DNA of 64,000 bases from Gadus chalcogrammus (GCF_026213295.1 NC_079420.1:13671561-13735560); one strand, 5' to 3'. Positions 12,763-26,850 are shown, counted from the stretch's first letter. The notes: generated by a model from the sequence alone, not told the origin. Translations and numbers: made by a program.

Positions 12763-15043
12763 GTTTGATTAACAATTAACTCTTAACAAAGCTTAAGTTA
12801 TTTACACAATTAAACACATGAATGCATACAGATTTTATTTCAGTTTGGTTACGGAAATGACTATAAACTTGTAGACGTTATTTTTTTGTAAGATAACTTT
12901 ATGTATGACTCAATCATATTAAGGAAGTCAACAAAGAAGCAAAGTACCTGACACATAAACTTGGGTAACAATTTTAATTATCAGCATTTTCTAGAGGTTT
13001 AAAAAATAATAATAAAGATAACAGGAGGGTTCACACACTGTTCAACATAAAAAGAATTGCACATACCTGTGCGATGTATGAATTACACATTATATGTTGG
13101 CATTGATTGGCTGATATATAGGATATAATGTGTGTAGTATGAAACGATAGCTCTAGTAAAGGAGTAATATTATAGGGTTATTATATTTCATACTGTCCAT
13201 AATAAAGGTTGTTTTATCTCAAATTAGAAAAGGGAAATCGGAGATTGATGTATAATATAGCCTACATAACTGGGGCTGACGCGCTCACAAAAACAATTGC
13301 CAGGTATTTCTCTGATAGTGTCTAAACTATGTAACTTAATAATTTATCCTACACTGAAGAGAATTTAGAAATGTAACATACATGATAGAGTTAACCATGT
13401 GGGATGCGTGTCATAATTTTTATTTCATTAAATCATAACATCATAGTCCGTAATGTAACATCCATGTTTTGCTCTAAGGAAAATTGAGGTTCAAATTAAT
13501 TCTGAAAAAATCCAGTGATTAATGGGACAGACTGCACCATTGTGAATTGGCGACAACATTAAAGCAGTGAGACACTTTTGCACATAATAGCAAAAGGGTA
13601 GGAGGTGACCTCAGGCAGCAGACTCTTTTTTTGTAAACAGTGTTTCGGATATGATGTATCATGAAGATATATTTGCCTGTTCTTACCGCGTTATTGATAA
13701 ATGATGGTAACTGTTGTTGTTGACCCTGAATTCAGAGACATATTAATCCATGTTGTAAACGCAGGGGGACTACTTCTTCTTCGTTTATGGTGTGTATTAT
13801 AGGTCGACAAACCAACAATACGGACCATTACCGCCACCAACTGACCTGGAGGGTTGAAGAGGCGATTTGGAAGCAAAATAAGAAATTAATAATATTAAAA
13901 ATAGAATAATAAAGCATCATTAAAATGAACTGTGATGAACTGTGCTAACATTTGACATTGGAAGTATTTTTTTTATTGACAAGGTAATCAAATTGAATTT
14001 ATGTGTTTTTTGCGCTGTAATTAAAATACTTTGATCAAAAACATAACCCTGGTTCGTTAGACAGAAGATAGAAATGTATAAAGGATGAACAGATGCAGGC
14101 GTATTTGTGTTCAGTATTTCAGTTTGATCAACTGTCAGGTTGGCTTTTTAATGGACGATTTGATTAAGCCTCGCGAGTTGGTGCTGTGTTTGCACTTAAT
14201 CATGTTTTAAAATCGCAGATTGGTAAATTACAGATTATTCACATTTGTGTGAGCCTGTGTAATCCGATTCAACTCTAGTATTTTACGGCGAAAATCTGAT
14301 GTCGTCACTGTACTGTAATAGCTCTTGATACAGACATAACTAGAAGATCACCGCATCATTCAACCGGGGTGCACTTTACAACGCGACATAGGGGAGAGAA
14401 CATGGACTACTTGATGAACATGTTGACAGTCCCGTACCAGTTTAAAATGCGACCTGAACAATGTGTCGAATCCAAATTGAACCACTGATCTAAGAAATTG
14501 ATAAGTATTTATGATAGAATATTATTTTAAGAGTTTGCTGTTAATCCTTATATTAATGAAAATATACAGATAAACGCTATATTTTTCCTGTTTATAAATC
14601 CTGTCTATTGATATTTCAGGGTTTATATTTTTACATAGGAATAGTAATGTATCAATTTAGTTAAGATATAATCATCACTCGAAATGCCGATTCGGTGACA
14701 CAGGCGCCCCTTGGTGATGCGTTCTCCTATGCGATCGACTCGATCGGCGTTTGACTTAAACACTCACTGTACGCCAAACTCGCTCCGCTCTGCTCTTACC
14801 ATTGCAACTTTTGCAGACTCTACAGACATGTCGTACAATAGCTGAAGTAAACCTGTCATTCGGCTCATCGTTTGAGCCTCCGACAAATAGGTGATAGACA
14901 GGAATCCGTTGAAGGACACCCCCGCTGCTGTTTGGCTTTCAATGGCCTCTGATTAAAAACCTTGGATATGAGTTATGATCATATTTCTCATTATTGAACT
15001 GGGCTAGTGATGCAGGAGACCGTGGCGACTCTCTCAGTGGTTC

Positions 15044-15055
15044 AAGATGGCAGAT
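15044..15055 (+). promoter_or_regulatory. hipk2: YY1/TISU-like element in the hipk2 leader
   Basis: CAAGATGGCAGA matches 10 of 12 positions of the TISU/YY1 consensus SAASATGGCGGC. TISU elements lie just downstream of transcription starts and drive both YY1-dependent initiation and translation from very short leaders. Here the ATG inside it opens only a five-codon ORF (15047-15064), so a YY1 role is more likely than a coding role. This is inferred from the motif alone. Confidence 0.4.
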
Positions 15056-15064
15056 TTTTATTGA
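15047..15064 (+). other. upstream ORF 1 of hipk2 (MADFY, stop)
   Basis: An ATG with purine at -3 and G at +4 opens a five-codon reading frame that ends in TGA at 15062-15064, 58 bases before the hipk2 start codon. Whether it is in the mRNA depends on the unmapped transcription start. Confidence 0.45.
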
Positions 15065-15097
15065 GTTTTGAACAGATAAATCGCTTTATTTTTTGCC

Positions 15098-15141
15098 ATG
15101 AATAACAGAAATCTTTGCACCGATGGCCCCTGTATACGAAG
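15098..15141 (+). other. upstream ORF 2 overlapping the hipk2 start (exon 1 part)
   Basis: The ATG at 15098 has G at -3, a better context than the hipk2 ATG, which has C at -3. Its frame differs from hipk2, runs through the hipk2 start codon and, in the spliced message, continues into exon 2 to a TAG at 31433-31435. Ribosomes using it would bypass the main start, so it is a candidate translational brake. Confidence 0.45.
15123..15141 (+). CDS. hipk2: homeodomain-interacting protein kinase 2, coding exon 1
   Basis: ATG GCC CCT GTA TAC GAA G is followed by the donor GTAAGATGA. Joined to exon 2 (GT ATG GCC TCG) it gives [15 protein letters not shown], the characteristic HIPK2 N-terminus with this same Gly codon split by an intron. 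This seven-residue leader, together with the tbxas1 neighbour, favours HIPK2 over HIPK1 and HIPK3. The exon is only 19 coding bases, far too short for ORF finders. The start context is weak (C at -3, G at +4), and two upstream ATGs precede it in the same leader. Confidence 0.94.
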
Positions 15142-17559
15142 GTAAGATGATTGCTTCTAAATCCGGACGCCTTAATGTGGAATAATTGAATATACACTAG
15201 CCTAATACGATAGGCGATTTATGCAAGTGATGCAGAGGAAACAGAAGTGGCGATGCGTTATATCATCCCCTCTTTTTGTTCAAATGTATTTATAAAACAT
15301 GTTATTTTTAAGCCTATTTTTTGGTAAATAGCTTACTTGATATGCGTGCTAATACATGTCTAAATATAAAAATCACAACACAAAACAGACCCAATTTGAA
15401 AGCCATAACCACGATTTCAGTCCTGTCTGTCTGCCCCTCAACATTGCGATGTTTTAACAGGTCAAATATCGTATTATTGATGTAATGTACACATATTGAT
15501 ACGATTCTGTTTAATTAAAGCATCATTGTAGTTTGCCGTATGATAAATGATCAGCTTTAAGATGATAGAAGGAAGTATCAAAAGAAGATCGTAGACCAAC
15601 ACACGTATCCCAGCATGTTATAATCGAGAAGCCTATATTTATATATCATGTTTTGATACCGAGCAAGATATTTAGCCCCACCATTAGAAAACGAACGGTG
15701 TTATATAGGCTATCCTGTCTCGGTGTGCACTGTGGTTATTTGTATTTCATAGTTATTCAATCAAAGGGAAGCTTTATGCCTGCTCGATGTTGCTGCATTA
15801 TGTCCCTGAATAATACAATTGGTCTTTATATTGTTTATTATTGCAAGCGACTAGTCCAACCATGGCGAATAGCCATGGTAGCTCTGTACATTTTACACTT
15901 AAGGTTAAGCTGTGGGCAATGAATTGCTGGAACAGTAGTGTAAAACAAAGCAGGGACGCAAACCCTGTGTAGCCCATACCAGTGAAGGATTTGATGAGAA
16001 ATGTGCAATTTGGCCAAACGCTTTCTGTCGTCGCATGCAGACATTCTAGGATGAGGCTACATAGTCCATAGTTTGGGTTGTTTATGGACTACAGCAAGCT
16101 TCGTTTATTCTCCATAATTGGGTTTCCTTGGTGTATATATGCTGTCTTGACACCTATCGCGCACACAGTGGAATGATACTCGTTTCCACCCAACATAAAG
16201 GAAGATGACACATGACAGTTGTTCTATTACGCGGAGCAAAATGGCAAACGAATAAATGACCCGATCTAGGTTTATTTATTTATAAATGTGTTATTATTGC
16301 AATTTAATTCAAACAATCGTAATATCTACTCTTTACTCCCTCTGGTGGTGAAATAAATAGATCATTGTGATGTGCAAAATCGGAAAATTACAACGTTTAC
16401 TACAATGTGTGAATGTTTGGTCAACTGTAATCTGAGGTGAAACAAAATGGTAAACCCTGCGTTAAAAGTAAAAAAAAACACCAAATCAATTGCCCAAACA
16501 AAACAAATGGTCTGCAAGGGGATGTTGTTCGTTGAACATCTGGCTGGCCTCTTTGCAGTCAAAACAGTGATCTGATGCTTTTCTCATAACCCAAACTAAC
16601 ATCCTGACGTGTGCCTGGTGAGCAAGGCAGGTCCAGCTGTCACTTGATTGTTGAAAAGCTAATATTCCCACGCAGCACAAGCATTCCAAAACCAAGTGGG
16701 TGGCTCTGAGTAGGAAGCACAGACTACTATGTTGTGACTTCCATGCATGTGAAGGGGACAGCGCCGATTACCCGGGCAACTTCATGTGTGGAACAGTAGC
16801 CTCTCATGCACGGGGTCAAGCCGTACAGCAGAGAGCATTTATTAAACAGCCGTTTGAGTAGAATGGACAGAGAATGACTCAGATGATGGCGGTGATGACG
16901 GACTGCAGCAGCGCAGACAGCTCTGTGCGATGCATGCCTAGACCCTTTACCACCTTTATGGCTTGCTGGCCACTTGAACTGTGCCGTTTTGGTTTATTTA
17001 TGAGACCACACCGGATACATGGGACAATCCTTCCCGACCTCAGGAGCTACGGGGTGGGGGGACCCCTTGGGACCTCACCCACAACACTAAGCCTAGACCA
17101 AGAGTCGGCTGTCTCAACATGCCGGCTGGAGAGTGTGTTTATCTCTTTACAGCTGGCAACAGATATAGAATAAGGGTTAGTTCAGTGCTTACATAGTTGT
17201 GTGTGGGAGACGGTATCCATTCCCAGGGCTTCTCACTCTCTCTTTCTTTTATTTCTCCTTTTCACTTTGGTCGCGGATACTGTAGTATTTTGATCTGCCA
17301 GTCAGTGCATGTATCAATATTTGATGTTTGGCAGTCTGTTTGCCTGAGAAGCGTTATGGAAATGGATTACCTGTCTTCACAAGCGTCTCTTGCAATATTC
17401 AAGTTGCCTCTTTGAAAGAGAGACAAAAATCTAATGTTTAGGGATTTGTTGTATTGATTTGGTAAAGCATTTAGTTGGAGAAACTGAGTTCTTGGTAAAG
17501 GGCAGAACATGAGTGTTATGTGAAATGAGCTGAGCTTTGTGTGTCCGTGTGTGTGCATT

Positions 17560-17680
<121 letters not shown>

Positions 17681-17818
17681 ATGCATGCGTGTGTTTGTGT
17701 GTGTTATCTACAGTCCATGTTAGATTTGTGCACACGTGTTAGTGGATCTCTGGTGAAGACTGGGGATATGTGAGCTCTCTGATGTGTTGAAATAGTTCAC
17801 AGGTGGGATCTGAACGGC

Positions 17819-17866
17819 GGGGGGGGGGGGGGGGGGGGGGGGGAGTGAGGGGGGGGGGGGGGGGGG
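17819..17866 (+). repeat. paired poly(G) tracts
   Basis: 25 G (17819-17843), AGTGA, then 18 G (17849-17866). This has strong quadruplex potential, and the lengths may be affected by sequencing. Confidence 0.9.
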
Positions 17867-19137
17867 CAGCTTCAACTGATGTGACAGGTTAGTGGAGGCC
17901 AGTCTGACATTAAAGGCCCAGGCTTGAATTTGGACATAATGGAAGACGGGATTTTCTTTTCCACAGAGGCACTTTTTTTTATTCTCCTTTTCTCCTTCTT
18001 CATCCTTCAGTAATCATCCCTCCTGCGGCACCTGAGCACATCATTTATCCCGCTCCGCTCACGCGCAAAAAAAAAAGATGTTCGATTGAAATGTTGGGGA
18101 ATTTCTTTTATGCAACTGTAATTTCTTTCTCCTAGGTGCAAAGCCTTCTGTTTCAGTGCTGACTGGCGCCATATGTTTTAGACCTCCCTCAGTAAAACAA
18201 CTCTGAAAGCAGCAGCACTCTGAGGTCCTCCAAGCGAGAGGCACCATCAGTTGCCGACATTAGTTCATTTTTATGGGAGTGAGGGAGGGAGGGGACAGGG
18301 GGATGTTAGCATAGATAGACGGAGCCTCAACCTTGTCGAGTGCTTACACAAGGCTTTTCTCTGTTGGCTGTTGTTCTGTATTGGAAGGTCTTTTTATTCA
18401 CCGTTGTTTTGCCCCCCCATGTTTTAGTGGTAAGCCTGTGTTCAACCGCTGCCCTTGACTCTGAGTGGAGAAATACACATTCTAAACACAGATCGCCAAT
18501 AAATCTAGTTGTAGCGACTAATAGTTTTTAGCTGGACTGAAATAATGGGAAAAAAAGAGAACACAATGATTTTTCCCTCCAGGATCAATAAAATGCAATG
18601 CTGACTTTTTGTGTTTTTGTGCTTAGTTAGTTACAGAGGTGGTTTTAGTTACGTACAGACTTGATTAGGCCGTTCGTCCTCTTTCTATTGCCAATGAAAT
18701 CCCTACATTACATCACTCCTATGGTTTGTCACGTCGTAAATATCCTTTTTAGAAATGGGAATATGCCACATTATGGATGCAAGATGCGCCCTTAAATGTT
18801 GTTTTTGGTTTGTTTTCAGTTTTTAGATTAAAAAGTAGAGTAGCTTTGGAAAATAATGACCTATTTCTGTATTCATGTTTTGTTACTCTGGATAAAACAT
18901 CTACAAAATAGTAAATCGTTTCTGAAGCATATGAGACATGTTGATTTTATTGGCTTTGAACACATTGGTTCAAAGGAGAGTTGTTATTTTGCTTCTTTGT
19001 AAGAACGAACTCTGTGAATAGGATGTGTTGGGCCTGTGATTCCACAGTGATTCCTGGAGCATAAAGGCCATATTTGCATGCAGAAATGTGAATCAACCCT
19101 CTTTTGTAAAGGACGAAAAATTCTAATTGAAGTGTGG

Positions 19138-19260
<123 letters not shown>

Positions 19261-19856
19261 AGCCATTAAAGCAGCAATAAAAGCTTAGATCATGTTGGTT
19301 AGAGGTAGAGGTAGATGGCATTGGTTTGGTCTAATGGTTTTGAGCCACCACCACAAGCAACACAATTATACCCACACACCCACACCCAGACCCACAACCA
19401 TAAACATTCTACCAAACCAATACCCTCGACCAACCCCCTAACCCACATTATCTAAGCCCCCTGTCCTCCTGGACTTTGTTGTTCACCACATCCCAATAAT
19501 CTAACGCCCCCACCAGCCCACCGCCCTGCTGTTTGTGCACATTGTCCCCGACCTTAATCCTATTGTTTGTGATAATGTCCCCCATACCAGTCCATTTGAC
19601 ATGGCACTCTCTGGAAGAGCACCGCAGAGCTGACCGTGGCTGTATTTATGCTTTGGCTCATTTGGCCTCTTTTAGCTTGACAGAGGCTGGGGACAGAGAG
19701 AGAGAGAGAGAGAGATCAATGAAAAGGGGAGGGGGAGATAAATAAAGACCGGGTAAGGCGAGCAGTATTTATAGACACTGACAGATAATATTTAAAATCA
19801 AGAAGAAAAGAGCAGGAACCGTGTAAGGGATTGAATTTCAAGAGCTGTATTTATTA

Positions 19857-19858
<2 letters not shown>

Positions 19859-19939
<81 letters not shown>
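19859..19939. repeat. (GT)n microsatellite
   Basis: About 40 pure units. Confidence 0.97.
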
Positions 19940-19942
<3 letters not shown>

Positions 19943-20076
19943 TGTTTGTGTGACATGTATGGTAGGCTCCCTAGTTGTAAAGCCTGTCTGTGCCTCCCTC
20001 TCTGTCTCTCCATCTTTCTCTGTTTCTCTCTGTCTCAGTTTCTCTGGTTCTCTTGTTCTCTGTCTCTTTTTATCTT

Positions 20077-20283
<207 letters not shown>

Positions 20284-20459
20284 CTCTCTCTAACTTTCTT
20301 TCTCTCTCATTCTCTCACTAGAGGAAGTGAGACAGGGGCCGCTGTTATGCTGGGCCCCTTGGCGGCACAGATGGCTGCAGGTACACTGCTACGCTCGGCC
20401 GATAATCAAAAGACTTCAAAGGCCGGACGAGCGGCCACGGCCGTTCCTGTCCATGGCTA

Positions 20460-20502
20460 GGGGGGGCCAGGGGGGGCCAGGGGGGGGCAGGGGGGGGCAG
20501 GG
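20460..20502 (+). repeat. G-run minisatellite, unit GGGGGGCCAG
   Basis: Four 10-bp units with G runs of 7, 7, 8 and 8, followed by GGG. This is a classic quadruplex-forming arrangement on the hipk2 sense strand. Confidence 0.9.
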
Positions 20503-20719
20503 ACACCGCTCCGTCGGACGAGGGCGACGGCCCAAGCGATGGAGAGGTGGTCAGAAGAATCCACAGCCATGTCCCCCCTCTCGCTTGCTGTGCATCATTT
20601 TAGTATTTTTCCTACTTTTTTCATTTGCTTATTCACATGACCTCGCTCTGCCTTTCTTTGCTTTACTTTTGACTTCCTCTCCCTGCCTGTCCATTGATAT
20701 TTCTCTCCCCCCTCCCACT

Positions 20720-20871
<152 letters not shown>

Positions 20872-22171
20872 ACAGCTGTAGGATAATATTGTTCTCTAAC
20901 TTTCTTTCTGTTCTTTTCAAAAACCTTGTCTATATGATAGGTTGAAATATGTTGAAATATCTACACATTTCAACACCGTGCGCACACACCGGACACATTG
21001 AAATGATGGTTCACTCCCAATTTCCTCAAACAGAGAGTACACTTGCACAGTAGGTGTGAGAGAATATACAGTTTAACAAACCCATATTTATTGTTTTCGG
21101 TTTTATCACACCCCTGTGTGAAATGCAGAACCGTAGCCTCAGGATTCCTCTCCTATGTAAAATGTACTAATCCAAGCAGGCCCCCCCCCCTCTGTCTTAT
21201 CTCCATAGCACTAGAGAATGAAACACCTTCCACATTCATCTTCTCTGAGTACTGGATGAATGCAGGGAGAAGAAGAAATGGTGGATTCAACCAGAGCTCT
21301 GTCATTTTAAAGCCAGTGCTTTCTTGACATGAGAGAGCTATGAGATGTTTTCATCTGAGCTGTGCGATTCCAATCTCAAGCCGAGAAGATAAGCGTGACA
21401 GCTAATCAAAGTTATTCCTTGTTTAAATGTGGGTTACACAGAAACCCGGAACATAGAGAACAATTATGAAGTATACCAGGAATTCAGTCTTTCTTTCTTT
21501 CTTTTGACGATAGCATTTTTCATCTTATCAACCGGAACATCAACAATAATTCCCAGTTTGATCAGCTCAGTATAATTCCAAAGCCTGCAGGATTTTGTAA
21601 ACGTACTATTTGGTAAAAACATCTTTGTAAAACATGTGTTACTATAAAAAAAAAAACAGAATGCCTCAAAAGAAACACCTCACTTATTCTGACGAACCAA
21701 TCAACCGTACGAACGACGCCGGTCGGCGTATCATTAAGCCGTGTCTGGAAATGCACCGAGTCGATGTGTTGGCAAGATGAGGATCTGGTTTTAAGAGTTA
21801 GTGGACAGGTGCTGTAGCACATGAAACACAGGTCTAATGCCCTTTACGATGTCATCGTCGCTGGCTTCAAAGGCTCCGTGCGTAGAAGCAAACCAGCGGC
21901 CTGGCTCGGCGGCCAGACTTTGAACTGCCCCCCCCCCCGCCCCTCTAAGTCAGCCTGGGACGGCCTGCGAGAGGGTAGTAACGCACAGGGAGGCAGATGA
22001 AAAAAAAAAAAAAAAGGACACTTTTCTTAAGGAACAAGGAGGGGAGGTGGAGATTAATTATACCAACTTCCCCCCCCCCTCCCGTTTGCAAACATGTGTC
22101 GATGCCTGACTCCCACCCTAATTCCCCCTCCCCCTCCCCACAAAAAGCTGGGGCCCATGGGGTGGCTGTGT

Positions 22172-22173
<2 letters not shown>

Positions 22174-22270
<97 letters not shown>

Positions 22271-22287
22271 GCGCGTGTGCGTGTGTG
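22174..22287. repeat. (GT)n microsatellite
   Basis: Pure to about 22264, then GT with GC interruptions. Confidence 0.97.
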
Positions 22288-22446
22288 ATTCCAAACTGGA
22301 GGCCAAACAAGGTTTTTCAAACCACAACGTTTAGAAGGGCAAAAGTAGTGTGGGGGTGGATGAAGTGGAACAGATAATGTGGATGTTTAATCAGGCCCTT
22401 GTGATAGTGAAGAGTGGCTTTGGCTTAGCTAAAAGTAAAGGGTGTT

Positions 22447-22553
<107 letters not shown>

Positions 22554-25500
22554 TGTCTATAAAGCAAATGATTCTTGTATGTTAGATACATAATAAGGCA
22601 TTCACATTTATCCTGAGATCCACACACACCCTTCATACAAACAACATTATCTTTCTTTTGTGCATCCCGGCTCTTAGAAAGGTCAAAAAAAGGTGACCTT
22701 TAGGCGTGGTGAGATCCTTCCCCTCCCATGCTGGTAGGCCAGGACCTTGGTGTTTCTGCCTTATTAAGCCCCTATAGGACCCAGACGGCGCTCCTGAGTG
22801 GGAGGGCACCAATTCACAATTCACAAACTGGACCTGAATGGTGATCTACTTTTGTCATCCATCTCTATCTAATCCCTGGTCTATTCCTCCATTGTGGTAT
22901 GCATCGGTTTTGTTACGCAGCCTCCATTGAATAAATCCCTTTCATTGTGCCACTGTTTCTCAAAGCCTGAATAAAAGGTACGTGTCATGGACTGGTGTTA
23001 TTCGGATGGTGTGCAAGGAAGCATGGCTCTTGGCTCTCGTGATTCTCCGGTCCTAACGCACACCGGGCCCTTGTGGTGTCATGTCGTTGAGACCGTTGTG
23101 GGTGTAGCTGTGGGGCTGGGGAGGCCGCGAGCCCTTCTCCCGGTCGCGGGCGGAGGTTGTTATTTGTGAGTGTAAAAGGCCGCTGTAAATAGCATCCCTG
23201 AACCAGTAACCGGGGTGTTGTGACGACGACGGGCCCAATATATGACCTCAGCTCAGCTCTGTGAGTAAACAGCCTCTACCAACTGCCATGCCATGGATGA
23301 CACGTTGTCACTTGGATTAACGATGACATGCTTATTTACTCAATTTGTATTCAACACACAGACACACACGTGCAGCATGCAAATGAAGAGACCTCCCTGC
23401 TTCTGTGGGTTTGTGTGTGTGTGTGTGCAAATCGACATAGTAGGTACAAATGTAGAGCGGGTCAGAGAATAAGTCAGTAATCGAATAGATGTGCAATTGA
23501 TGGATTGGTCACCTGTATTATTGCCGAATCCCCCATGCAAGGCTTAGAGGAGGGGGGAGAAGGATGGAGGGGGAGAAAAAATGGCAACACAAGACTGTGG
23601 TTTAGAGGCGATAGCCCCTCTATGGCCCCTCCAATGTCCAGAGCAGCAGCTTCACACCAGCAGTTAAAATATCACAAACGCCTGCTGCTTGGCCAGGCAT
23701 GCCATGTGCCAACATTTACTTGTATGAGATTGCTGAAAGGACAGAGGGTGGTTGTGGATGTTCAGGGGGGAAGGGCAGAGGGAGGGGGTATGATGTCTAT
23801 AAGCGGTGATATAACATGGGTAGCAGACGGTATGCCTCGCCAAGGACAAGGTTAAAAAAGATTAGGGACTTCTTCTGTGCATCTTTTCTTCCTGTCATTT
23901 TTTTTGGTCTCTCCTTCCCTTTTGTTGGTCCGTCTCTCTCACCATGTATGTGTATCTCTCTTCCCCTGTATTGTACCCCTGTCTCTGTCTCTGTCTGTCG
24001 TTCTCTCTATCATGTTTTTCACAGGCTCTCCGGCCTCTACTTATGGCCCCTCCCATCACTTATCATGACCAAACACCCACAGGCTGGCCTTTGTGTTTAC
24101 CCTTGCCATCAAAACATGCTTTCCATTCCCAGCTTCACCCTCCTGAATCTTTATCATCAAGATCCAATATGTAGTTTTTTTGTTTGATTACTCTTTTCTC
24201 TCATTTTATGGGCTGTTTTTTTCTTTTCTTCCCAAAAGTCTCAATCAAATCCTCATTGTTCGACGTCGATGTTCCTCCGCCTTTATGTTCTCCCTCTTGC
24301 ACGGAGAACAGGCTGTTTCTGTCACTAAGGGTTATTCAAGTGTTGTTTTGTCCACCTTTGTGGCGTTTTTTACTGTTTTTTGTTTCTTAAAAGAGCACAG
24401 CTCACTGCCGTGTGCTACGAATCCCAAATCAGAAAACGCACGTGGTTTTGTTCACGTTGTCCTCAAATGGATCCCCACCACGATATGGACTTCAGCATTG
24501 AAACAATAAAAGAACCGCAAAAAAATAAACCTAGACACATTGCTCACATGCTCACTGCGTGTTTGTTCAGCGCGACAGCTCGGCAGCACTCTAAATGAGC
24601 CGGCTTGCTGAAGGGTAGAGGCTTGTTTTGACAACATGGCACCCAGATTCCCGGGTCCCTGAGCACTTGGGCTGGTTGGACGGGTTCGTCCTCAGCGGTG
24701 AGGGTTCATTGGCCGGCCAAGAGCTGTCGGGCAACGGCCGGATCCCAAATGGCCCTGAGGTTGTTCTGGAGGTGTGATGTGGACGGGGTTGAAGGGGGTT
24801 TTCGTTCGCAGCCCCTCTAACCAAGCGACAATGCCTGTTCTGGAAGACACCCGCAAGACGAACATTAAAGGAGGAGAAAGTGTGTGGCCTTTTGTTGACG
24901 TGTTCACAGACAGACGTGTAAATACATACAGCTTGTCTACTTGGTTGCACGCTCACTTGCATAGCGTCCGCCTCTGAGAGATCAATTGTAATGTTGTCGT
25001 TAAAAGAAAGGTAAGAATGTCTGTTTCGTTTGAAAAACAGGATATTTTATTGGATTTAAGTGTTTTTAGGTATTCAATACATTACATTACATAATTACAT
25101 TCTAGTTTCGAACTCACACCTGTGTTACAGTTTGAGTGTAATTAAAGCTGTTTGCCGGCTCTGAATTTAGCCATCCATAGTTGAATTGTAGTGGTTTTGA
25201 TAGAGACTACCAACATCCTAGTACTGTTGCATCCCTGTCGGTGGGGGTCATGAATTATTCTGGCTATGTCTTTACCCACTTTCGTCTTTCTTTTCCCTCA
25301 GAGAATGAACTTGCTATGATCCCATTATGTTAATTCAAAAGGTAAAGAGCAACAGCTCATTAAAAACTTGCCCATGATAATTATGATAGCGGGGGATAAT
25401 CTAATTCAAAAACTCAGAACTTGTATATTTGTTTGGAATATATCGGCTGATTTAGTTGCCTGATAATAAAATAGCTAGACTTTAAAATGTAGCAATCATA

Positions 25501-25649
25501 AAAAAGGAAAGAATAGAAAGTTCAATTTGTTTGATTAAAATGTGTTTTTTGCTTCATTCAATTTGTTTGTTATTTTTTAGCTTTGATCTATAATTTTATA
25601 TTTTTGGACTGGTGAGGAGAAAGATATTTGATTGGTCGAAATTGAACTA

Positions 25650-25657
25650 TAAGTGTG

Positions 25658-25698
<41 letters not shown>

Positions 25699-25699
25699 G
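25650..25699. repeat. short (GT)n
   Basis: About 24 units with one TT interruption. Similar short GT runs occur at 26158-26187, 26814-26845 and 27880-27927 in the same intron. Confidence 0.9.
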
Positions 25700-26810
25700 C
25701 ACAAGCATGCACGTATGTATGTGTGGGTGTTCACAATGCGTTTATTTTCTTGATTTTGTGTTGGCAGTCCAGGGCGCCTCTGTTAAAGATATATGAGGAA
25801 AACATCTTGTCAGAGTTGTTGTGACAATCTTTGCTTTTGCTATCCATTTCCACAAGTCCTCTGTTTCATCTGTTGGCCCACAGAAAAAATATACTGTTAA
25901 GAAGAATCTTCTTCATTATTCTCTAATTGTCTATTTCTCAGAATTGTAGTCAAGAATATACTATGGTTTCCGTGTTATATATCTTCCTATGCTACCGGTT
26001 TCTCTGGGTTGTCCACCTATTGTCTATGCCTTGCAGTGTACTCAACTGTCACTGTGTACTAGATCTTAATGGCATGAAGGAAGCATTGTGTAAAGTGCTG
26101 TTAGCATGTCGCTGCGCTTACATGATAAGCACAGTGGAGAGTGGCTGCTTATCAGGTGTGGTGTGTGTGTGTGTGTGTGTGTGTGTCGTGTCCCTGCTTT
26201 GCCCTGTCCTGTTTGCAGAACTCATAGTGAGAATTCATTCATGGCAGTCAGCGCTGCGTAGCATTCAAAATAAGTGCCTTTGAATCGTGGTTCCTGAATA
26301 TCCAAAAGCCGAGGCTTCACAGGAGCAGGCTGGAGCCGTTCCTCTTCAGCCGATTTCTTTCTTGCTTGCTTTCTTTCTCCCTTTTCTCCTTGTCTTTCTT
26401 CTCGTGTTTTGTCCCTCTGTGTGAGCCAGGGGGCATAGGGTGCCCATCTCCCCTCGTGATCTGATTAATAACAAATCTAACTGGAACATGGACTTCCCGA
26501 CCCTCCCGTCCGCCCTCACCCCTCCATACCCCTCCCCCCGGGGTTCTTACTGGTTCAGGCTCTGGTTCAGCTGCAGCAGACCTCACCCAGTCGACGTACT
26601 GGTGTTTCTCACACAGGCTGTTTTATGGGGACCCTTAACATGTGCATAACAGGCTGCCTGTCTCGCCACCCTCGCCGCTTCTTGCAGAGATAACTTTTTC
26701 ATCTCTCGTTTAGATAGTACCTTTTACTGTTCTACGCTTCATTAAAAGGGAGGTGCGGGCGTGCGGAGACAGCTGTTGTGTCACACGGAGGACACAGGAG
26801 TTTCTTATCA

Positions 26811-26850
<40 letters not shown>

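Larger units (their letters stand above)
11163..15046. other. divergent intergenic region tbxas1/hipk2
   Basis: About 3.9 kb separates the two divergent start exons. It holds a tRNA-derived SINE near 11605-11800 and a hAT-type MITE at 12569-12762. Otherwise it is AT-rich unique DNA with none of the long dinucleotide arrays found on both sides. I see no reliable TATA box. The hipk2 transcription start most likely lies in the last few hundred bases (about 14700-15045), but the sequence does not fix it. Confidence 0.5.

Noticed and set aside
16874..17196. An open frame with a WW-like string (FIYETTPDTWDNPSRP)
   Set aside because: The two conserved Trp residues and the spacing of a WW domain are not present, and no splice sites frame it. 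Chance resemblance is more likely.
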